Program-made: the position numbers and the translations under genes
In this document: positions 52,171 to 61,305 of the stretch, one piece after another
How positions within the stretch are numbered: the first letter of the stretch is position 1
Layout of the letters: every line of letters begins with the position of its first letter
From: Leptolyngbya sp. NIES-2104
Lineage (GTDB): Bacteria; Cyanobacteriota; Cyanobacteriia; Leptolyngbyales; Leptolyngbyaceae
Reading direction: 5' to 3'
DNA length: 64,000 nucleotides
Assembly (NCBI RefSeq): GCF_001485215.1
Contig: NZ_BBWW01000001.1
Location: 1,550,001 to 1,614,000 of the forward strand
Notes under the pieces: model-generated
Told to the model about the DNA's origin: nothing
The model's input: the letters and a program-made list of their open reading frames with translations, nothing else
Databases searched by the model: none

Positions 52171-54329
52171 TGCGACGACGGAAACCAGCACCCGTAGAAA
52201 CAAATTTGAGCGATCCACAGTATTTTTTCAATCGTGAACTGAGTTGGATTGAGTTCAACAATCGAGTCCTACATGAAGCATTTGATCCGCGCACTCCCTT
52301 GATTGAGCGGCTGAAGTTTCTCGCCATTTTTAGCTCGAACCTGGATGAATACTTCATGGTGCGAGTGGCGGCTTTGAAAGAACAAGTCGAAGCCAAAGTC
52401 AGTAAACTCAGTCCAGATGGTCGAACTCCTCAAGAACAGTTGACTTTAATCAATGAGCGGTTACGTCCTTTAGTGGCAAAACAGCATCAACATTTTGAAG
52501 AGGCATTGCGTCCTCAGTTCTCATCTCATGGGGTTTATCTGCTCGACTATATTGATTTGAATCAAGAACAGCGATCGTATTTGCACGAGTATTTTGAATC
52601 TCAAGTGTTTCCGGTTCTGACTCCGTTAGCGATCGATCCTGGACATCCGTTTCCTTATATTTCTAATCTCAGTCTAAATTTGGCAGTCGTGATCAAAGAT
52701 AGTGTCACCGACGAAGAACTATTCGCCCGCGTCAAAGTTCCGAAAGTTCTGCCCCGATTTATTCAATTGCCGATCGACACTCAGGATCTGCCAACTTCGA
52801 TCGCGAAAAGTCGCGCTACCGTTTGGGCAGGCGTTCCCCTCGAACAAGTAATTGCCCATAATCTCGAAGCGCTATTTCCAGGAATGAACATTCAGGAGTA
52901 TCACCCGTTCCGCATTACTCGCAATGGGGATCTCGATGTTGAAGAAGATGAAGCCGAGGATTTGTTAACTGCGATCGAAGAAGAACTCAGAAAGCGCCGA
53001 GTTGGCGGCTCTGTCGTGCGATTAGAAATTAATTCATCGATGCCGGAGCAGATTCGATCGATGTTGATCGAAGAAATGGAAATCACGCCCGATGATGTGT
53101 ATGAAATAGATGGACTGTTGGGCTTGAAGGATTTATTCACCTTCACAGATTTACCGTTACCAGAATTGAAAGATCCGCCTTGGAGTCCGGTGACGCATCC
53201 GAAGCTGAAACGAGTTACGGAAGTTCCGGTGATCGAAGCGCTCACGCATGATGAAAACTTCTTCGCAGTAGTTCGCCGCCAAGATTTGTTAGTGCATCAT
53301 CCTTATCAATCGTTTTCGCGCAGTGTACAGCGATTCATTGAGGAAGCGGCATATGATCCAAATGTTCTCGCGATTAAAATGACGCTGTATCGGACATCGG
53401 GAGATTCGCCGATCGTACAAGCGCTGATTGCTGCGGCAGGAAATGGAATTCAAGTAGCTGTATTAGTTGAGTTGAAAGCGCGATTCGATGAAGAGAATAA
53501 TATCAATTGGGCGAGAAAGCTAGAAAATGCAGGGGTTCACGTTGTTTATGGCTTGGTCGGACTAAAAACACATACCAAATTAGTGTTAGTTGTGCGCCGT
53601 GAAGAAGGACGTATCCGAAGATATGTGCACGTTGGCACAGGTAACTATAATCCGAAGACGGCGCGACTTTATACCGATTTAGGAATCTTTAGCTGTCGAG
53701 AAGAGCTAGGGGCGGATTTAACCGATTTGTTCAACTATCTGACCGGATACTCACGGCAGCAGTCTTATCGGAAATTGCTCGTTGCTCCGGTGAATTTGCG
53801 CGATCGCATGTTGAACTTCATTGAGCGAGAGATCGAACATCAGCGCAACGGTGGACAAGGGCGGATTGTTGCCAAGATGAATGCACTCGTCGATCCAAAA
53901 CTAATCACTGCACTCTACGAAGCTTCTCAAGCAGGGGTGCAAGTTGATTTGATTGTTCGGGGAATCTGCTGTCTGCGTCCTGGAGTGAAGGAGATCAGCG
54001 AAAACATTCGAGTGATTAGCATTGTGGGGCGCTTTCTTGAACATGCTCGGATCTTCTACTTTGATAACGGGGGAGAAGCGGAGGTTTATATCGGGAGTGC
54101 GGACTGGATGCCGCGAAATCTCGATCGACGAGTCGAAGCGGTGGTGATTGTCGATGATCCGAATCTGTCTCAAGACCTGCAAGAGATTCTAGGGATTATG
54201 CTGGCGGACAATCGGCACGCTTGGGAGCTACAGTCAGACGGCAAATATGTGCAGCGTCAGCCTCAAGGTGATCAGCCTGAACAGAGTTCGCAGCAGATTT
54301 TCATGAACATGGCACAGCAGCCGGGTTAA
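52170..54329 (+). CDS. ppk: polyphosphate kinase 1
   Basis: Ppk1 makes polyphosphate from ATP. The 719-residue protein has the four-domain layout: N-terminal FFNRELSWIEFNNRVL, a head domain, and two C-terminal catalytic domains. VHVGTGNYNPKTARLYTD has the phosphorylated His region, and GRFLEHARIFYF the second conserved His. The ATG at 52170 overlaps the upstream stop. A terminator follows at 54345. Confidence 0.97.
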   Translation: MRRRKPAPVETNLSDPQYFFNRELSWIEFNNRVLHEAFDPRTPLIERLKFLAIFSSNLDEYFMVRVAALKEQVEAKVSKLSPDGRTPQEQLTLINERLRPLVAKQHQHFEEALRPQFSSHGVYLLDYIDLNQEQRSYLHEYFESQVFPVLTPLAIDPGHPFPYISNLSLNLAVVIKDSVTDEELFARVKVPKVLPRFIQLPIDTQDLPTSIAKSRATVWAGVPLEQVIAHNLEALFPGMNIQEYHPFRITRNGDLDVEEDEAEDLLTAIEEELRKRRVGGSVVRLEINSSMPEQIRSMLIEEMEITPDDVYEIDGLLGLKDLFTFTDLPLPELKDPPWSPVTHPKLKRVTEVPVIEALTHDENFFAVVRRQDLLVHHPYQSFSRSVQRFIEEAAYDPNVLAIKMTLYRTSGDSPIVQALIAAAGNGIQVAVLVELKARFDEENNINWARKLENAGVHVVYGLVGLKTHTKLVLVVRREEGRIRRYVHVGTGNYNPKTARLYTDLGIFSCREELGADLTDLFNYLTGYSRQQSYRKLLVAPVNLRDRMLNFIEREIEHQRNGGQGRIVAKMNALVDPKLITALYEASQAGVQVDLIVRGICCLRPGVKEISENIRVISIVGRFLEHARIFYFDNGGEAEVYIGSADWMPRNLDRRVEAVVIVDDPNLSQDLQEILGIMLADNRHAWELQSDGKYVQRQPQGDQPEQSSQQIFMNMAQQPG

Positions 54330-54344
54330 AAGGGGTTTGAATTA

Positions 54345-54381
54345 AGAGAGAGGCGAGTGTGGTGGCATTCGTCTCTTTTTT
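54345..54381 (+). terminator. rho-independent terminator of ppk
   Basis: AGAGAGGCGAGTG can pair with GCATTCGTCTCT with a bulge and G-T pairs; TTTTTT follows, shortly after the ppk stop. Confidence 0.65.
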
Positions 54382-55060
54382 ATGGGTTAATTTTCACTCA
54401 GTTCGACAAGTCTTATAGCAAAGGTGTGAGGTATGAGGTGTGAGGGGTGAGGTCAAATTCATTCACCGCTTAGGTTCGGAGATTGAGAACGTCCTAACCG
54501 TTCTGCGTACCGCTATAACGCTTCGATTCGCCTGATTTGTCAAGAAACAAGAAAGAATCTGGGAGTAAGCAGAACTCTCCTACGATTTCCAACTCAATCT
54601 TCAACTTAATGCGCCATTTTTGGTATTAGAAGCTACTCTACAAAAGACAACCCGCTGTAATTTCAGTTGAATTGATCAGGTTTTCTTAGAGGTCTACGCA
54701 ATTTTTCGGAGAAACGATCAAGATTTCAAATCGCTGCAAAAATCCACTGCAATTTCCCGGATCTCGTTCTTCAAATGCGCTAATCTAAGCTAACAACTCA
54801 GTAGAATTTCGAGATCGCTACTTAAGCGAGAACCGATTACTATAACGCTTTAGCACCGTACTCTTTCTTCCGTGACCCTACTGAATTTCAGCGAAAAAAC
54901 GGACATATTTCAATTCATAAACAAAGCCTCGATAAACCTCATAAAAACCAATCAAACAACGCTGAATTTGTTGGAACAAACTGAATCATTTCGATTACAT
55001 TAGTTTGCAGTTGAAGATGCAACGTTAACAAAAACTGAAGACCTCAAAGCGTAATCAAAA
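54382..55060. other. long gap upstream of the sigma factor gene
   Basis: No gene is supported here. There is a short G-rich direct repeat (GTGAGG/ATGAGG units, 54425-54452). The phrase GCTATAACGCTT and its near copy CTATAACGCTTTAG occur at about 54511 and 54840. The stretch is AT-richer toward 55060. It probably holds the promoter and a long leader of the sigma gene. Confidence 0.5.
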
Positions 55061-56050
55061 ATGGCAACTAAATTACCCACTGATTCCTTTCCGATCGATG
55101 CTGCTGTAACTGAAGGTGACATCGATCTTTCCGAACTCGAATCACTTGAAGCTGAGGATTTGACTCCCGAAGGTTTGGCAAAGTCATTTAAGGGAAAAGC
55201 GAGCGAGTACCTTGGACTATCAGATGATTCGGTTGGAATGTTCTTGAGGGAAATGGCAAGGTATCCGCTGCTCACTCAAGCGCAAGAGATTGAATTAGCG
55301 CGTGAGATTGCGAAAGGTGGAGTTGCTGGAGAACGTGCAAAACGAAAATTAGTTCGCGCAAATTTGCGATTAGTGGTGTCGATCGCGAAAAAGTATCTCA
55401 ACAGAGGCGTACCTTTCTTAGATTTGATTCAAGAAGGTGCAATGGGTTTGATGAGAGCCGCTGAAAAGTTCGATTATGAGCGCGGCTATAAGTTCTCGAC
55501 TTATGCTTACTGGTGGATTCGTCAAGGAATTACAAGAGCGATCGCGTCTCAGTCAAGAACGGTTCGGCTCCCGGTTCACATGGTTGAAAAGCTCAATCAA
55601 GTCCGAAAAGTGCGTCAAATGCTGTCTCAAGAACTCGGTCGCAAGCCGACGAAGCAAGAGTTAGCTGTAGCGCTCGACATGGAAGAGGATAAGTTAGAGC
55701 AGGTTCTAGATGTGAGTCAGCGAACGTTATCGCTTCATGCTTGGGTGGGACGCGATGAAGATACTGAACTGATGCAACTGATCGAAGATGCGGACAATGT
55801 TGCACCGAACGATAATTTGGATCATAAATTGCTGATCGATCGACTCAATTCGGTGTTGGATCATTTGAGCGATCGCGAGCGTGAAATTATCAAACTGAGA
55901 TTTGGGTTAACGGATGGTCAGCACTATACTTTGAGCGAGATTGGTCAGCTTTATGATTTGTCGCGGGAACGAGTGCGGCAAATTCAGGCGAAAGCGATGA
56001 GAAAATTGCGTCATCCTCGTCGTCAGGCATTGCTGAAAGATTGGATGTAA
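55061..56050 (+). CDS. group 2 RNA polymerase sigma factor (SigA/RpoD family)
   Basis: The 329-residue protein has sigma regions 1.2 to 4.2: [16 protein letters not shown] (1.2), [24 protein letters not shown] and [18 protein letters not shown] (region 2), then region 3, and [17 protein letters not shown] (region 4.2). It lacks the long N-terminal part of the housekeeping SigA, so it is a group 2, non-essential type for stress or carbon/nitrogen response. The exact paralogue cannot be named. The ATG at 55061 follows a leader of up to 680 bases. A terminator lies at 56075. Confidence 0.92.
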   Translation: MATKLPTDSFPIDAAVTEGDIDLSELESLEAEDLTPEGLAKSFKGKASEYLGLSDDSVGMFLREMARYPLLTQAQEIELAREIAKGGVAGERAKRKLVRANLRLVVSIAKKYLNRGVPFLDLIQEGAMGLMRAAEKFDYERGYKFSTYAYWWIRQGITRAIASQSRTVRLPVHMVEKLNQVRKVRQMLSQELGRKPTKQELAVALDMEEDKLEQVLDVSQRTLSLHAWVGRDEDTELMQLIEDADNVAPNDNLDHKLLIDRLNSVLDHLSDREREIIKLRFGLTDGQHYTLSEIGQLYDLSRERVRQIQAKAMRKLRHPRRQALLKDWM

Positions 56051-56074
56051 TCAATTAAAGTCTGTCGGTTGCTG

Positions 56075-56117
56075 TCAGCGATTCGCCTCTGGATAGGAAG
56101 GGTCGCTGATTTTTTTG
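56075..56117 (+). terminator. rho-independent terminator of the sigma gene
   Basis: TCAGCGA pairs with TCGCTGA across a loop of about 21 bases and is followed by seven or eight T residues. Confidence 0.75.
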
Positions 56118-56174
56118 TGATGGCGTTGGGAAAAAATAATGGGATGTCGATCGTGATTACTGATTTCAAACGTC

Positions 56175-56377
56175 GTTTGAAAAGGTTTTGTTTGTTGCCA
56201 CAGCCCGCCCTGAAATGAATTTCGGGCTAATCGACGAAAGTCCTTTGAAAAGGACTAAGAATCTGTTACTGCCTCCCAGTCTACTGAAGTAGACTTTCCA
56301 CCATTAGCCCGAAATTCATTTCAGGGCGGGGCGTAAACGAGAGCGAAAAAACTTCTAATGTTTTTCAAACACCCTCT
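56175..56377. repeat. structured palindromic repeat, copy 4
   Basis: The core arms at 56204-56230 and 56304-56330 are perfect reverse complements (begin CCCGCCCTGAAATGAATTTC). The first inner hairpin is AGTCCTTT/AAAGGACT, a version not seen in other copies yet fully paired; the second is GTCTACT/AGTAGAC. Short outer repeats GTTTGAAAAG and TTTTTCAAAC flank the core, but the left end lacks the AGAGGAT part. It lies after the sigma gene terminator. Confidence 0.92.
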
Positions 56378-56535
56378 CACATTGAAACAACGATCGCTAC
56401 ACCGCAATTCTCAAACCGATTCTTCACAAACGTAATTCTTCCTTAAACTTGGTTCGGTTAATCCTTGCGGTAGAGGACTACCAAATGTACACATCGTTAC
56501 ACTCTTGATTACATTTGAGCTACCCTACCCGTCCC

Positions 56536-56940
56536 ATGCTGTCTAGTGAGTGCAAAGTGTTGCGTGTTTTAATCGTCGATGACCATGAACTGACCCGGTT
56601 CAGCCTGAAACTGGCGCTACAGCGTCAGGAAGGCATCGAGCTTGTGGGTCTCGCTTCCAACGGTCGTGAAGCTGTTGAAATGGCAGATCGTCATTGTCCA
56701 GATGTGATCGTTTTGGACTTACAGATGCCAGTGATGGATGGGCTGAGTGCTTCGATGCAAATCAAGAGCGTTCACCCACAGATCAAGATTTTGGCATATT
56801 CATCACTCGAAGATCCGCAGACTGAGGTGATGCTACAAACTGCGAAAGTGGATGCCTTTTGTAAGAAGGAAACTGCGGTTCAGGATCTAATCGCGATCGT
56901 CAATCAGCTTGGAACTGAAGTTGATCGTCGCAACTGCTAA
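56536..56940 (+). CDS. single-domain response regulator
   Basis: The 134-residue protein is one receiver domain: acidic pocket VDDHE, phospho-acceptor Asp in VIVLDLQMPVMDG, Ser in AYSSL and Lys in CKKET. The sequence is like the receivers of NarL-type regulators (DDHELTRFSL), but no DNA-binding domain follows. It would act as a phosphate relay or by protein contact. The ATG at 56536 is chosen; an upstream TTG at 56515 adds seven residues. No kinase gene is adjacent. Confidence 0.85.
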   Translation: MLSSECKVLRVLIVDDHELTRFSLKLALQRQEGIELVGLASNGREAVEMADRHCPDVIVLDLQMPVMDGLSASMQIKSVHPQIKILAYSSLEDPQTEVMLQTAKVDAFCKKETAVQDLIAIVNQLGTEVDRRNC

Positions 56941-57125
56941 TCGTTAATTAAATTGGGTTGAAGGGAAACCACGACTCACCAGCGCTAGCTGGGAAGATAG
57001 TCGATCGCTAAATCAGAATGCGCGATCGTGATACCAATAGGTTCTACCCGAATGGCGGTTTCTCCCCCTTCTTCAGACAGTTTTCCCCCCAAGACAGCGC
57101 CTTTAGGATCTGAGATCATAAAAGC

Positions 57126-57437
57126 ATGAGTGACGGAAATAAACCTATGAATCTTCCATTTTACGACTGGTATCGCAATCTCGTTCGCAACCCGAAATAC
57201 CGCTGGTTGATTATTGCTGGAACATTACTTTATCTGTTTAGCCCGATCGATTTGTTACCGGATGTGATTCCGGTCATTGGACAGATTGATGATACGGTCA
57301 TTCTGGGTCTGCTGGTGGCGGAAGTGTCTTCGATGCTGATGGATCGCTTAAAAGCTCAAAAGGGTACAACGACTACGACGGTGAATGGTCAGCCTGCTGA
57401 AGATGCAGTCGAGGTCGAAGCGACAACGCTCAAGTAG
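57126..57437 (+). CDS. YkvA/DUF1232 family membrane protein
   Basis: The 103-residue protein has the DUF1232 core LLYLFSPIDLLPDVIPVIGQIDD, which spans one membrane hairpin. A short Thr-rich tail follows. Function of the family is not known. The ATG at 57126 is used, with an internal ATG at 57147 as an alternative. A terminator lies 28 bases downstream. Confidence 0.85.
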   Translation: MSDGNKPMNLPFYDWYRNLVRNPKYRWLIIAGTLLYLFSPIDLLPDVIPVIGQIDDTVILGLLVAEVSSMLMDRLKAQKGTTTTTVNGQPAEDAVEVEATTLK

Positions 57438-57464
57438 TTTTTGATGCAAATGAATAGATTGAGT

Positions 57465-57490
57465 GAGGCGCGAGAGATTGCGCCTCTTTT
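57465..57490. terminator. rho-independent terminator between convergent genes
   Basis: GAGGCGC pairs with GCGCCTC around an eight-base loop and TTTT follows, between the DUF1232 gene and the C-terminally sorted protein gene. Confidence 0.78.
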
Positions 57491-57495
57491 GCTGA

Positions 57496-58338
57496 TTATT
57501 TCTTCGCGATCGCTTTTCTCAACCGAGACAACCCGAACACACCAAATCCGAACAACGGATTGAACGCGAAAGGAATGGGTGTGATTGCAGGAGACAACTC
57601 GACTTGATTTAGCCTGAAGCTACCTCTTGCTGAGGTGGTATTGTCGCCGATGAAGATAAAGTTTGAAGTGTTATAGACAGCAGAAGCGGGTCCAGGAAAA
57701 TCGATCGCTTCTTGGCGGTAATCTCGTAAAAGACCCGAAAACAGCGGAGTTGTGTAGTTGCCGTTTGCGTAAAGGTAATAAGTGCTGCCCAAAAAAGATA
57801 AATCGTATCGATTGATGGCAGTGTTTGTCGTGAAATCAGCGAATTCTGTTTGTGATTGAGTAAATCGAGTTCCCATAGGATTGGTTACTGGATCTGCTTT
57901 AGTTGCACCGTCATTCTGTGCCCAAACTCGATCTGCAAAAAAGCCGAGTTCGATCGCTCTTGCTCTGTCATTACTGACTACAAGAATGCTCAATCCAGCT
58001 CGATCGTCTCTTCCATCTAAGTTGTTGTCTGCGTTGCTATTCCGAGCTTCTTGAAGCAGTTGTAAATCAAATCGAAGATTGAATCCAATGTCTGGATTTA
58101 GAGTAGGTCCCATTCGGCTGTACCCGTCTCGAATGCCAAAATTCGATCCACTCCCGTTAGTGTCAAATACTACGCCTGTACTCTGAGGAATCTCAGTTCC
58201 ATTAGGAGGAGATGGCGATAAAGCCCATCCTTGGGTGGTGGGGGACTGTCCTGAGAAGCCATTGTACAGCGCTGAAGCTCTGGTAGGACTTAAGAGCAAA
58301 ATGCTACTTGTTAGGGCAATTGTCAGTAATTGTTTCAT
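57496..58338 (-). CDS. secreted protein with a PEP-CTERM/PFE-type C-terminal sorting signal
   Basis: The 280-residue protein has a signal peptide (MKQLLTIALTSSILLLSPTR, then ASA). A beta-rich body (about 25-250) is of unknown fold, with Asn- and Asp-rich loops. The end reads ITPIPFAFNPLFGFGVFGL followed by SRLRKAIAKK. This is a proline-phenylalanine motif, a hydrophobic helix and a basic tail, as in PEP-CTERM-type exosortase substrates of cyanobacteria (usually PFEFSP). The motif here has Ala in place of Glu. It lies next to the exopolysaccharide genes, a usual setting. Confidence 0.78.
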   Translation of the reverse strand: MKQLLTIALTSSILLLSPTRASALYNGFSGQSPTTQGWALSPSPPNGTEIPQSTGVVFDTNGSGSNFGIRDGYSRMGPTLNPDIGFNLRFDLQLLQEARNSNADNNLDGRDDRAGLSILVVSNDRARAIELGFFADRVWAQNDGATKADPVTNPMGTRFTQSQTEFADFTTNTAINRYDLSFLGSTYYLYANGNYTTPLFSGLLRDYRQEAIDFPGPASAVYNTSNFIFIGDNTTSARGSFRLNQVELSPAITPIPFAFNPLFGFGVFGLSRLRKAIAKK

Positions 58339-58381
58339 AATTCAGGGGGCAAAAAGCAATGATCGTAGTTTTCCCAATCTT

Positions 58382-59515
58382 TTAGAAAGTTGATAGCTCA
58401 GGCGTTTTTTCAAACAGCGATCGCTCAAGAATCTCATACAGCTTGTTCAGTTGTTGCACTGGATCACAGAGTGAAATTGCTCGATCGAGACACCCTTGAG
58501 AGAGTCGATCGCGTTCTCTCGCATCGGTAATCAATCGCTCTAACACTTGCGCGATCGCAGAATTATCTCCCGCAGGCACCAAACAGCCACAACTCTGATC
58601 AACAATCTCCGGTGCCGCCCCGATCGCAGTTGTCACGATCGGTAATCCTGCATATAGCGCCTCGATCAATGAAATTCCGAAGGACTCTGCATGACGATTA
58701 GGCTGACAGTACAAATCTGCGGCAGCGAGTAGTTCGGACACATCTGAACGCTGACCGAGAAATTTAACACGATCGACAAGCTGCAATTCTGTTAATTGCT
58801 TTTGTAGCGAAGCGAGATAAGTTCGCTCTTGTGCACGTTGCGGACCGCCTACGAGCCACATCTCCCAATCTGGAATCGATTTTAATTGACTCAATGCCAC
58901 CAACAACGATCGATGTCCTTTACATTCTTCAAGTCGGCTCACTTGGGCGATTACCACTCGATCTGCGGGCGTTTGGAACTGCGATCGTATCCGCTGCCGG
59001 ACAACGGTTGAATCTAAGCATTGCGAACTCAGCACCGGGAAATAAACAGTGCGACTAGGAACTTCTGGATAAAGATGGTTCAGCGTTGATGCAGTATAGT
59101 TACTGTTGGCTATGACTAAATCAGGAACAATTCGCTTTGCTAATCGCTCTAACCATTCCCGACCTGAAACAATGTTATGAGCATAAAACACTAAAGGCAA
59201 ATTCTGAGCCTTCACCACTGATCCAAAAATGGCTTGTACCCAGCAAGCATGAGCAATAATAACATCGAATGATTTTTGCTGTAACAGTGCTTTGAGTTGC
59301 GATCGCGCTTTCCAAACTGTCCAAGGATGGCGAATTTGTACTGCACCGAGATTATGTACGATCGCGCCTGCTTGCTGAAGTTCTGAAGACAATCGCCCTT
59401 GAAAGCAAAGTGCGAATTCATGTTGCATCTGTGGCAGGCTCGTTTTTGCCAGCGTCACTAAATACGTCTCAATTCCTCCGAATAAATTTCCAGCATACAG
59501 ATGCAGAATTCTCAT
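58382..59515 (-). CDS. family 4 glycosyltransferase
   Basis: The 377-residue protein has the GT-B fold of family GT4. The N-terminal MRILHLYAGNLFGGIETYL holds the Gly-rich acceptor loop. The C-terminal domain has CQPNRHAESFGISLIEALYAGLPIV, the E-x7-E nucleotide-sugar signature, then GAAPEIV. It transfers a sugar from a nucleotide donor, probably in exopolysaccharide assembly given its neighbours. The ATG at 59515 lies eight bases after the preceding GT4 gene, so the two are co-transcribed. Confidence 0.9.
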   Translation of the reverse strand: MRILHLYAGNLFGGIETYLVTLAKTSLPQMQHEFALCFQGRLSSELQQAGAIVHNLGAVQIRHPWTVWKARSQLKALLQQKSFDVIIAHACWVQAIFGSVVKAQNLPLVFYAHNIVSGREWLERLAKRIVPDLVIANSNYTASTLNHLYPEVPSRTVYFPVLSSQCLDSTVVRQRIRSQFQTPADRVVIAQVSRLEECKGHRSLLVALSQLKSIPDWEMWLVGGPQRAQERTYLASLQKQLTELQLVDRVKFLGQRSDVSELLAAADLYCQPNRHAESFGISLIEALYAGLPIVTTAIGAAPEIVDQSCGCLVPAGDNSAIAQVLERLITDARERDRLSQGCLDRAISLCDPVQQLNKLYEILERSLFEKTPELSTF

Positions 59516-59523
59516 TGCGACTC

Positions 59524-60771
59524 CTACACTAAAACAGGCTGCACATCTTTCTGATAGATCACACGCTCATAGATCCGTAAGCTTTCTTGAGCCATCAGCA
59601 TTTGATCAAACTGTAAGGCTCGTGCTTGAGATGCGATCGCAAATTTCCCCCGCAGATGAGGCTCACGCAACAATCGATTTGCTGCATCCGCTAATGCCCT
59701 TGAATCATTGATCGGAACAGTAAATCCTTCGAGTCCATCGCGACTCACCCAAGTCACACCACTGTTCGGAATCGCTGCATTAATCACCGGACATCCACTT
59801 GCCATCGCTTCCACTTGCACTAAACCAAACGCTTCACTCCGAGCATTTGAAGGAAACCATAAAGCAGTCGCAGCTCGATAGGCACCAATCAGTTCATCTT
59901 GACTCACTTGCCATTTGAACACCACACGATCGCTGACTCCAACCTCGATCGCATGTTTTTGCAGCGAATCCGCCAATTCTCCTTTGCCCACAATGATTAA
60001 TGTCCCTGGAACCGTTCTTAATGCTGAAATCGCAATGTGTAGAGCCTTATAGTAAACGAGCCGCCCGACACAGAGCCAGATTGGACCCGGATACAGCGAT
60101 CGTAATCGTTTTTCATAAGCGATCGCCGCTGCACTCGGTTGCCGATACAAAGACAAATCAATCCCAAACGGCAGCACTTCTGCTTGATTTCGATAGGGAC
60201 GCAAAAAATCTGATCCCGCTAAATAAGTCGGACTTGCAATTAAGATTCGAGCCGCTCGACGATAGATATGATTTAACAACGGACTGACGACATGCTTGAG
60301 AACTCTTTGCTTCACAATGTCGCTGTGATGTGTGACAACTAATGGAACCGTAGAATTAGCCAGTGTCCAGTGAAGCGCCATTGCAGGATTCGGGGCATGT
60401 AAATGTGCAATGTCATAGCCAAAGCCCTTTGCTTCAAAATACTCAGAAAACGCTCCAAACACATCAAATCGCGCCAATGTTCCCATGCGCCCTAACCGAA
60501 TCACACGCACATTGCGATCGAGTTCTTCAACCGTTGCTGTCCGCTTTGCTTCTCTACCTTCTTCATCACACGCATTTACACAAATCACATCAACCTTCGC
60601 GCCTAATGCAGCTTGCGAAGTGGCTAATGCTCTGACATGTGTTTCGATACCTCCCGGTTGAGGAGGATAATACTTCGACAAATGACAGATACGAAAGGGT
60701 GTATCGGGATCTCGTCTGGTCACCCGGAGGTTAGATGGGACAAGGCGATCTGAGGTTTGGGTGTACGACAT
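59524..60771 (-). CDS. family 4 glycosyltransferase
   Basis: The 415-residue protein is a second GT4 enzyme: HLSKYYPPQPGGIETHVR at the N-terminus, LCVGRLVYYKALH in the donor domain, and SEAFGLVQVEAMASGCPVIN with the conserved Glu pair. It has no membrane helix and acts in the cytoplasm on a lipid-linked sugar acceptor (inference). The ATG at 60771 is clear. It precedes the other GT4 gene and, with the OPX-type and Wzc-type genes, forms a polysaccharide locus. Confidence 0.9.
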   Translation of the reverse strand: MSYTQTSDRLVPSNLRVTRRDPDTPFRICHLSKYYPPQPGGIETHVRALATSQAALGAKVDVICVNACDEEGREAKRTATVEELDRNVRVIRLGRMGTLARFDVFGAFSEYFEAKGFGYDIAHLHAPNPAMALHWTLANSTVPLVVTHHSDIVKQRVLKHVVSPLLNHIYRRAARILIASPTYLAGSDFLRPYRNQAEVLPFGIDLSLYRQPSAAAIAYEKRLRSLYPGPIWLCVGRLVYYKALHIAISALRTVPGTLIIVGKGELADSLQKHAIEVGVSDRVVFKWQVSQDELIGAYRAATALWFPSNARSEAFGLVQVEAMASGCPVINAAIPNSGVTWVSRDGLEGFTVPINDSRALADAANRLLREPHLRGKFAIASQARALQFDQMLMAQESLRIYERVIYQKDVQPVLV

Positions 60772-61023
60772 AGAAAGAATGCGATTTCACAATGTGGGCA
60801 CAGACAAGCAGGTTGTAGCAGGCACGAAGTAAACACAGCAAAATCTGCTATGGGAACATTGCAAGTAGGGTGAGTGTTGAAATTCTGTTGATTGGATTGT
60901 ACTGAGGATTATTTTTTTAGGAGCTACGTAGATGTGCGGGTTCTACAAAATGGATTAAAAGAATATGCGTAATTTTAGATAGTGACCACGGTAGATTGAT
61001 AACGCAATTTCTTTTATTCCTTA
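60772..61023. other. gap upstream of the GT4 pair
   Basis: The sequence between the GT4 start and repeat copy 5 holds no gene. It is AT-rich toward 60900-61020 and probably contains the leftward promoter of the glycosyltransferase operon; no certain box is called. Confidence 0.4.
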
Positions 61024-61234
61024 AGAGGATGTTTGAAAAGTTGTCGTTTGTTGCAGCGTCCCGCCCTGAAATGAATTTCGGGCTAATCGGCGAAAGTCCA
61101 TTAGAAATGGACTAAGAACCTGAAACTGCCTCTGAGTCTACTTCAGTAGACTTTCTACGGTTAGCCCGAAATTCCATTTCAGGGCGGGATGCAATCGAAG
61201 CGAAAAGGCTTTTTATGCTTTTCAAACACCCTCT
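61024..61234. repeat. structured palindromic repeat, copy 5 (with terminal inverted repeats)
   Basis: The core arms at 61060-61086 and 61161-61188 match except for one extra base. The inner hairpins are AGTCCATT/AATGGACT and GTCTACT/AGTAGAC. The outer ends AGAGGATGTTTGAAAAG (61024-61040) and CTTTTCAAACACCCTCT (61218-61234) are 17-bp terminal inverted repeats with one mismatch. No clear target-site duplication is seen. It lies just past the terminator of the OPX gene. Confidence 0.92.
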
Positions 61235-61247
61235 AAGCTGAACATCA

Positions 61248-61277
61248 GAAAAACTCCGATTTTTAACGATCGGAGTT
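61248..61277 (-). terminator. rho-independent terminator of the OPX gene
   Basis: On the minus strand, AACTCCGAT pairs with ATCGGAGTT and TTTC follows. It lies about 30 bases after the OPX gene stop. Confidence 0.75.
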
Positions 61278-61305
61278 CTCATCTCAACTCAACTCAATAG
61301 CGCAT

